NCBI RefSeq assembly: GCF_001659605.2
Contig: NC_035164.2
Location: 24,152,665-24,216,664 of the forward strand
From: Manihot esculenta
Taxonomy: Eukaryota > Streptophyta > Magnoliopsida > Malpighiales > Euphorbiaceae
DNA length: 64,000 bases
Direction of reading: 5' to 3'
The position numbers and the translations under genes are program-made. Positions 61,313 to 64,000 of this stretch are shown here, piece after piece; the first letter of the stretch is position 1, and each line of letters opens with the position of its first letter. The notes beneath the pieces are model-generated. The model worked only from the letters and a program-made list of their open reading frames with translations, ran no database searches and was not told where the DNA came from.

Positions 61313-63516
61313 TGTAATACCCGGCTGGAGTCCGGCATCAGAGTTCTACTTTCCGGTGGAATCCGGGATGTTGGAAGCCTCTAGAAGGGTCAAATTTATG
61401 TTTTGCTACAAGGTTTTGCTATATTTCATAGTTTTAAAGTATAAGGAAATGTGTTTTTGAAAGAAAAGAACCAAGGCAGAAAAGCCAGGTTCGGCTGCCG
61501 AAGGTGAAAATTCGGCCGCCGAACATGCATGGCTTGCGGTTTCACGATAGGCCGCCGAAGGTGGTCTGGCCAGCCACCTATAAAAGGCCCTCAGTCGGTT
61601 GAAAGGATAAGGATTGCCTTTTCTTTCTCTTTCTGAGGTGAGACCCTGTCCTTCTTGAGTATTCTTCATGTTTTCATCTAATCTTGCAAAGATTTGAATG
61701 ATTTTGATGCTTTTTTGAAGGTTTTGAGCTAAAAACACAAAATTGTGAAGTTTGGAGAGTTTGAAGGAGAGTTGCTCCAAAACTCCACGTTAGGATCGTT
61801 CATCTTCTTGGTTTCAAGAGGTAAGTGAAGATCCTGAGCTTGTTTTCATGGTTTATGGCTGATTTTTTGAGGTTTTTGGGAGAGTTGCATGATTAGGGTA
61901 AAAGAGAGGTTTTTTGATATTTTTGTGAGAAAAGCTTGTATATGTGTTATATGTTTTGTGTTGTTAGGGTTTTAAGATAGTTTCTGACCCCTTTGAGCAT
62001 ATACTTAGGTGTATGCATGTTGAGGAGTTGAGGTGTTTGAGTTGGAAGAAGATTGGTGCATTTTGGCGTGAGGCAGAGCAAGGTTCTGCTTTGCTGATGA
62101 AACCAGCTTCGGCCGCCGAATGTGCTGAGGAGGTGGCTTCGGTTGCCTAAGCTTGCCCCCGAGCATTTGGACTTTCGGCTCTGGAGGGGAGTTTCGGCCG
62201 CCGAAGATGCCCCCGAAGGTTAGAGACTTTCGTCTCTGGAGTGCCTTTCAGCCCCCGAAACTTGCCCCCGAAAGGGTTCGGCTGCCGAAAGTTGAGATTC
62301 GGCCGCCGAAGGTGCATGAGTTTCGGCTCTGGAGAGGACTTTCAGCCGCCGAACCTGCCGCCGAAAGTGTCCTGTCCAGCCTTTCTTAGCATGCTTTTCA
62401 TGGATGTTTGAGTGAGTTTCAGGGGAGCCTTGGGGAGTTTAGTAGAGATGTTTATCAGCTAGTTTGGTCCCTCATTTGAGTTTATCTGTGCCTACACAGA
62501 CCAGAGGAACCAGAGAGAGCAGCAGTGAGTACTGCTCCAGAGTTTACAGAGCCTGCAGAGTCAGTCCAGATAGCCAGAGGTGAGTGGACTTAAACTTAAT
62601 TCTTTTAATTAAGAAATGAAATGCTTTTAGCATCAGTCATGCATCATAAGTATACAGTAGGTTGTTTGCACTAGCATTCACGAATATGTTGCATTGCATA
62701 GTTATTTGTTGATGTGGGTGAATGCTGAATGATCCAATAGTTCCAGACAGGAAGTCTAGGACCCCATTCTACGGCCTGGCAGGTATAGTAAAGACCAGGT
62801 GCCCAGTCTATGCCCTGGCAAATGGTAAGTACAGGTGTTATATACACATATACATATACAGTACAGAAAGACCAGGACCCCAGTCTACGGCCTGGCACAG
62901 AACAGTTACTGGGACTATGTGGTGACAGGTTTACCCTTGATGTGGATTGTCTGTGATATGATGCATTCCATAAGATCATGTGTTAATGACTTGTTTTACT
63001 ATTCTACTCACTGGGCTATAGAGCTCATCCCACTCCCTTAACCCCAGTCTTGCAGGTTCAGTGTACAGTGTACAGGGGAAGGCCAGCAGAGTATAGAAAG
63101 AGAGAAAAGATTTGTAATAGCTTAGAGTGGACATGTACTATTAAAGAGATGTACTAGTTGTGTATATAGTTAAAGTTGTGCTTGACTTAGTTATTTTGTG
63201 TTGTAAATCTTTTGTTATGTACATGATCTGTATATGTATATGTTTTACAGAGTATGTGAAAAACCAGGCTTAACAAGTATGAGTTAACCCATCTAGAGCA
63301 AGCTCTAGTCAGGGGTACAGAGTACAGAGTACAGAGATAGTGCATGCACAGGTTAAGCCTTGGTCCAAAGAAAAGTTTTTATTTTCACAGAAAATGTATG
63401 ATCATGTATGAGATTTACAGGTACACAGAGAGTATAGCAGGCTTGCTACGGGTTCTGGCGGCCTTAAGCCGACCTGAATCCTAGCGCCGGTGACGGTCCA
63501 TTTTGGGGTCGTTACA
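61313..63516 (+). repeat. Element F 3' LTR (2204 bp)
   Basis: It starts TGTAATACCCGGCTGGAGTC and ends GGTCGTTACA, followed by AGTTA (63517-63521). It has a TATA box at 61577-61587, GGCCGCCGAA clusters at 61490-61560 and 62100-62370, and three hairpin cassettes at 62750-62900. It pairs with the minus-strand LTR 45716-47753. Confidence 0.95.
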
Positions 63517-63710
63517 AGTTACCTTTCTAAATAACTTAATTCTAAGCATCATGCCAAAGTTGATTTGGAATTAGGTGAAATATTGATCTTAGCCTACTAA
63601 AATATTATTATTTTAATAATTTTTTTGAGCGTTATATTTTAGTGGGAGATTATTATCACCTCAATATTAAATTGCTAAATTGATTATATTTGCATATTTT
63701 GTAGATTATT
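63517..63710 (+). other. Ty1/copia leader, continued
   Basis: It starts with F's right target copy AGTTA. The sequence is AT-rich and leads to the copia gag ATG. It continues the leader now lying inverted at 47754-48878. Confidence 0.7.
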
Positions 63711-64000
63711 ATGGCTGCTAATAACAATTCCACTTTATCACTGCGATCCATCCTTGAGAAGGATAAACTGAAAGAAAATGGGACTATATTTGTTGACTGG
63801 TTTAGAAACTTGAGAATTGTTCTCAAGTAAGAGAAAAAGTCCTATGTGCTTGATGAATCTATCCCAGAACCACCTCCTGGTGATGCTACTAATGCTGTTA
63901 AGAACAAGCATAAGAAGCATATGGATGATTCTAATGACATTGAATGTCTTATGTTGGCAACTATATGCCCAGAATTTCAGAAGGATCTGGAGCACCTTGA
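63711..64000 (+). pseudogene. Ty1/copia gag, N-terminal part, with an early stop; cut by window edge
   Basis: The frame starts MAANNNSTLSLRSILEKDKL and continues through FVDWFRNLRIVLK, then a TAA at 63828-63830 where relatives have Gln, then EKKSYVLDESIPEPP, HKKHMDDSNDIECLMLATI and CPEFQKDLEHL at the window edge. The WFRNLRIVLK and LMLATM-like motifs are those of copia gag (UBN2-type). Gag coats element RNA in virus-like particles. The stop makes this copy defective unless read through. The rest of the element, including its 3' LTR, lies to the right. Confidence 0.85.

Overview
This window is plant genomic DNA from a transposon-dense, probably heterochromatic region. Nearly every base outside about 7.9-9.7 kb can be assigned to a transposable element, and I see no host gene, tRNA or rRNA. 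The evidence for a plant is the set of families present: Ty3/gypsy chromoviruses of the Tekay/Del type with 2.0-2.4 kb LTRs and C-terminal chromodomains, a Tat/Ogre-type remnant, an Athila-type remnant, a Ty1/copia element and a TTF/ZMYM1-type hAT transposase. Primer-binding sites of the chromoviruses and of the copia element match the 3' end of initiator tRNA-Met. A eudicot is likely; the species cannot be fixed from the sequence.

Layout. 1-5288: 5' half of a Tekay element on the minus strand (Tekay-1), inserted into the integrase zinc-finger region of a decayed Tat-type pol (5289-7869). 7.9-9.7 kb: AT-rich spacer with a probable Tat LTR. 9.7-11.7 kb: broken hAT transposase. An Athila-type LTR and 3' internal remnant (11697-14280) sits in the hAT. 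A Ty1/copia element starts inside the Athila remnant (5' LTR from about 14281, gag running off the right edge at 64000). Three chromovirus insertions lie in the copia element: element A and solo LTR G in its 5' LTR, and element F in its leader. Element B is inserted in A's 3' LTR (TSD ACAAT) and element C in B's 5' LTR (TSD CTGAC). Solo LTR D is in A's pol (TSD AATCT). Two Athila-type solo LTRs, E1 and E2, are also in A. The deepest stack is hAT > Athila > copia > A > B > C.

The main discovery is a cryptic inversion of about 16.1 kb (42829 to about 58965). Elements A, F and the solo LTR E2 are each cut in two, and their halves lie on opposite strands about 16 kb apart. Turning the segment around in silico makes all three continuous. 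It also pairs three separate 5-bp target-site duplications: TATGT for A, AGTTA for F and GTGAT for E2. The breakpoints lie in E2 and in F's reverse transcriptase, with essentially no shared homology.

B (1660 aa) and C (1642 aa) have unbroken gag-protease-RT-RNaseH-integrase-chromodomain frames, PBS, polypurine tract, nearly identical LTRs and exact TSDs, so they are young and possibly autonomous. By eye I find 1 difference between C's 2100-bp LTRs and 4 between B's 2237-bp LTRs, which matches the nesting order. A, F, Tekay-1's host and the rest are older and mostly broken. Recurrent non-coding structures in the chromovirus LTRs include GCC-box-like palindrome clusters beside the TATA box, a repeated CCAGG...CCTGG hairpin cassette with an apparent compensatory change, and a hairpin just upstream of the polypurine tract.
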